From an uncultured Lachnospiraceae bacterium (lineage in GTDB: Bacteria; Bacillota; Clostridia; Lachnospirales; Lachnospiraceae): a DNA stretch of 25,507 nucleotides. The notes beneath the pieces are model-generated. The model saw only the letters and a program-made list of their open reading frames with translations, did not search any database and was not told where the DNA came from. The position numbers and the translations under genes were made by a program. The DNA lies in contig URQQ01000056.1 of the NCBI GenBank assembly GCA_900549995.1, positions 1-25,507 on the forward strand. The letters are read 5' to 3'. Each line of letters opens with the position of its first letter. Position 1 is the first letter of the stretch. Shown in pieces: positions 23,839 through 25,507 of this stretch.

Positions 23839-23878
23839 ATTTGTCGCCCCTTTGTATTGTACTGTTACTCATACAGAT

Positions 23879-23909
23879 ATTATATATCATAGCTATCTAG
23901 AAAATCTAG
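23879..23909 (-). promoter_or_regulatory. predicted promoter and dyad of the IclR gene
   Basis: A minus-strand TATAAT lies at 23879-23884. The dyad CTAGA-AAA-TCTAG (23897-23909) covers where the -35 would be, so it may be a site for autoregulation. It differs from the dyad at 24139, so at most one of them need be the IclR site. The rest of the 354-base gap is A/T-rich with no gene that I can support. Confidence 0.4.
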
Positions 23910-24081
23910 TCTTCTTCTAATATTTCCCAACATTTCTATCCGTATATTCGTGCCTGCTTCAAAAATAAAGTGTGCTTTATAACATTGCATGTTCGCATAT
24001 AAGTACAATTGAAAAGCGAAAAGCTCAAATAAATAGGAAAAATATACAAAAAAATAATAAATAATATGGGGATTATATATA

Positions 24082-24154
24082 TAGACACAATAAATTGGAG
24101 ATGTTATTATATATGTGAGAGATGAAAATAGGAACAGCGTTCGTAAATACGAAC
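24082..24154 (+). promoter_or_regulatory. eda promoter and 16-bp dyad operator
   Basis: TAGACA (24082-24087), 17-base spacer, TATTAT (24105-24110). A dyad GTTCGTA-AA-TACGAAC (24139-24154) lies 20-40 bases after the expected start of transcription, a roadblock position, and is the most G/C-rich palindrome in an A/T-rich leader. The IclR protein is the likely binder. Confidence 0.6.
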
Positions 24155-24192
24155 AAAAAGAAGAGAATATCTAAGTTAGAAAGAGGTAAATT

Positions 24193-24849
24193 ATGAATAA
24201 TAAGCAAAAAGTAATTGATTTAGTCTATGAGAAAAAAATTGTGGCAATTTTTAGGGGGATTGATGTCAGCAGGGTATCAAAAGCAGCGAATGCCTTGTAT
24301 GAAGGTGGTATTTCTTTATGTGAAGTAACTTTTAACATGAAAGAAAGAGAAAACGGGTTTCAGTCAACATTAGATAGTATTCGAGCTATTGTGCAGGGGA
24401 AGGGGGATAGAAAACTGATTGTTGGAGCCGGTACGGTTTTGACTGTAGACCAGGTTGTGCTGGCGCATGATGCAGGTGCCGAATTTATTATTACTCCGTC
24501 AATCAATACGGAAGTGATTAAATGTGCGAATGAACTTGGAATGATGACAATGCCCGGAGGATACTCTCCCACAGAATTGGAGGAAGCTTATGAAGCAGGG
24601 GCAGATTTTGTCAAGATTTTCCCGGCATCAGAAGCAGGACCTTCTTACTTTAAAGCGGTAGGTGGACCTTTAAGCCATATTCCATTGGTGGCAGTAGGGG
24701 GAGTGAATGAAAATAATACGCGCGCCTTTCTTGAAAATGGTGCAGTTGGATTCGGAATTGGGGGTAATTTGGTTGATGAGAAACTAATCAATGCAGATCG
24801 ATATACAGAACTTACTGAACTTGCTAAAAAGTTTGTTGCGAGTTTCTAA
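24193..24849 (+). CDS. eda: 2-keto-3-deoxy-6-phosphogluconate (KDPG) aldolase
   Basis: Class I aldolase of 218 residues that splits KDPG into pyruvate and glyceraldehyde-3-phosphate; many members also act as 4-hydroxy-2-oxoglutarate aldolase. Seen: VAIFRG (17-22), catalytic Glu44 in CEVTF, GAGTVL (78-83), PGGYSP (121-126), Schiff-base Lys141 in DFVKIFPA, and the phosphate loop VAVGGVNENN with GFGIGGNL. Length is typical. GAAAGAGG lies before the ATG. Downstream kdgK makes its substrate from KDG, so the pair completes hexuronate catabolism. The two genes are separated by 234 bases that carry the RNA element copy B. Confidence 0.95.
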   Translation: MNNKQKVIDLVYEKKIVAIFRGIDVSRVSKAANALYEGGISLCEVTFNMKERENGFQSTLDSIRAIVQGKGDRKLIVGAGTVLTVDQVVLAHDAGAEFIITPSINTEVIKCANELGMMTMPGGYSPTELEEAYEAGADFVKIFPASEAGPSYFKAVGGPLSHIPLVAVGGVNENNTRAFLENGAVGFGIGGNLVDEKLINADRYTELTELAKKFVASF

Positions 24850-24855
24850 TATGAT

Positions 24856-25033
24856 GATGCCAGGGTCAAAAGGTCATACAATGCATGCTTGCATGCAATT
24901 GGATGACTTTGGGACCCGTAAAACATGAGAAAGCAGCCCAATCAGGGCGGATTTTGAATGTTTTTAGGATTTCAGGAGCACGAAGTGCGGAGAAATCCGT
25001 AGGCATTGGGGGCAAAATACTTTTTGACCCCAA
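24856..25033 (+). ncRNA. candidate structured RNA element, copy B, between eda and kdgK
   Basis: Same layout as copy A: P1 ATGCC (24857-24861)/GGCAT (25002-25006); P2 GGGTC (24863-24867)/GACCC (24913-24917); AAAAG/TTTGG internal loop; P3 GTCAT (24873-24877)/ATGAC (24903-24907) topped by a different hairpin (GCATGC/GCATGC); P4 AAACAT (24921-24926)/ATGTTT (24958-24963) with GCCC/GGGC (24936-24939/24945-24948) and a different loop; P5 GGATT (24967-24971)/AATCC (24994-24998) enclosing GCAC-GAA-GTGC (24978-24988). A 3' hairpin TTGGGG-G-CAAAA/TTTTG-A-CCCCAA (25006-25033) follows and shares one base with P1. It lies within the presumed eda-kdgK transcript. Family not recognised. Confidence 0.75.
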
Positions 25034-25083
25034 CCTCATATGATTTTAAAAGGAATTTATTATTTATGAGAAAGGGCTAAGAT

Positions 25084-25507
25084 ATGAAAGTAATAACATT
25101 TGGAGAGATTATGATGCGTCTTAATCCAGAGGGTTATGGCAGAATAAGACAGTCGGATGAATTTAAAGTAACTTACGCGGGAGGGGAGGCAAACGTTGCA
25201 GTATCTTTGGCAAACTATGGTATAGATGCTGCGTTTGTCACTACAGTACCGGATAATGAGGTGGGGCAAAGTGCCATTGATTCTCTTAGAAGATATGGGG
25301 TTGATACAAGTAAGATTGTAAGAGGCGGCTCAAGACTTGGAATATATTTCGTTGAGAAAGGCGCATCTCAGAGACCGTCGAAGGTCATATATGATCGCGC
25401 GTATTCCTCGATTGCAATGGCTGATTCTTCAGAATATGACTGGGACAAAATATTTACGGATGTGGATTGGTTTCATTGGACAGGGATTACTCCTGCATTA
25501 AGTGATG
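25084..25507 (+). CDS. kdgK: 2-keto-3-deoxygluconate kinase, PfkB family (3' end beyond window)
   Basis: The first 141 codons of a ribokinase-type sugar kinase. Seen: ITFGEIMMRLNPEG at the N-terminus, the PfkB signature YAGGEANVAVSLANYG (about 30-45), VTTVPDNEVGQ, and the substrate-lid region around GIYFVEKGASQRPSKV with YDRAYSS, typical of KDG kinases rather than fructokinases. Phosphorylates KDG to KDPG for Eda. The ATG at 25084 follows AAAGGG at a slightly long spacing; no better start is near. The catalytic GAGD motif would lie outside the window. Placement after eda and opposite an IclR regulator supports the name. Confidence 0.88.
   Translation, partial: MKVITFGEIMMRLNPEGYGRIRQSDEFKVTYAGGEANVAVSLANYGIDAAFVTTVPDNEVGQSAIDSLRRYGVDTSKIVRGGSRLGIYFVEKGASQRPSKVIYDRAYSSIAMADSSEYDWDKIFTDVDWFHWTGITPALSD

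Noticed and set aside
24856..25033. CRISPR or group II intron remnant as explanation for the repeated element
   Set aside because: Only one unit per locus with no spacers; no domain V-like GAGCCGTATG motif and no reverse transcriptase nearby.

Overview
The window looks like chromosome from an anaerobic, low-to-mid GC Firmicute, most likely a gut Lachnospiraceae (Dorea/Blautia/Mediterraneibacter type; genus not resolved). The grounds are the class III (oxygen-sensitive) ribonucleotide reductase pair, the AddAB rather than RecBCD nuclease, strong AGGAGG ribosome sites, and Firmicute-type DUF families (DUF1062, DUF1294, DUF3788, CD3324-like). I see no tRNA, rRNA, CRISPR array or transposase gene.

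Layout. 1-2770: end of a repeated RNA-like element, then nrdD-nrdG. 2767-3597 (minus): AraC-type regulator, divergent from a DapF-like protein (3760-4623) in which both catalytic cysteines are serine; a strong terminator follows. 4774-6243: UbiD-family decarboxylase. 6289-13274: addB-addA, overlapping by one base. 13275-13620: a non-coding gap with two long inverted-repeat elements. 13621-16563: a J-domain protein with a Cys-rich tail, a structured RNA-like element, a short DnaK paralogue and a DUF1294 membrane protein. 16613-18681: LysR regulator divergent from a GNAT acetyltransferase, then DUF3788. 18754-20420: TetR regulator and a DUF4097 lipoprotein sharing an ATGAATGA dyad operator. 20527-22787: possible 9-aa peptide, CD3324-like HTH protein, DUF1062 protein, an imperfect repeat array, and a Fic protein with an N-terminal HTH. 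23044-25507: IclR regulator divergent from eda-kdgK (2-keto-3-deoxygluconate catabolism; kdgK runs off the window).

Main finding. Two intergenic copies (14331-14478 before dnaK; 24856-25006 between eda and kdgK) of a ~150-nt element fold into the same multi-helix junction. The closing helix shows a compensatory A-T to G-C change and the apical hairpin changes sequence but stays paired. A 3' remnant of a third copy probably begins the window, before nrdD. In the dnaK copy, the 3' strand of the closing helix has a second exact 7-nt partner directly against the dnaK ribosome site, giving a riboswitch-like choice of pairings. I cannot match it to any RNA family from memory; it is either a mobile structured repeat or an undescribed cis-regulatory RNA.

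How the genes work together. nrdDG supplies dNTPs anaerobically and AddAB repairs double-strand breaks. The J-protein/DnaK/DUF1294 set looks like a dedicated chaperone cassette. eda and kdgK convert KDG to pyruvate and glyceraldehyde-3-phosphate under probable IclR control. The middle section is a string of small, locally regulated accessory operons, each with a dyad operator at its promoter.
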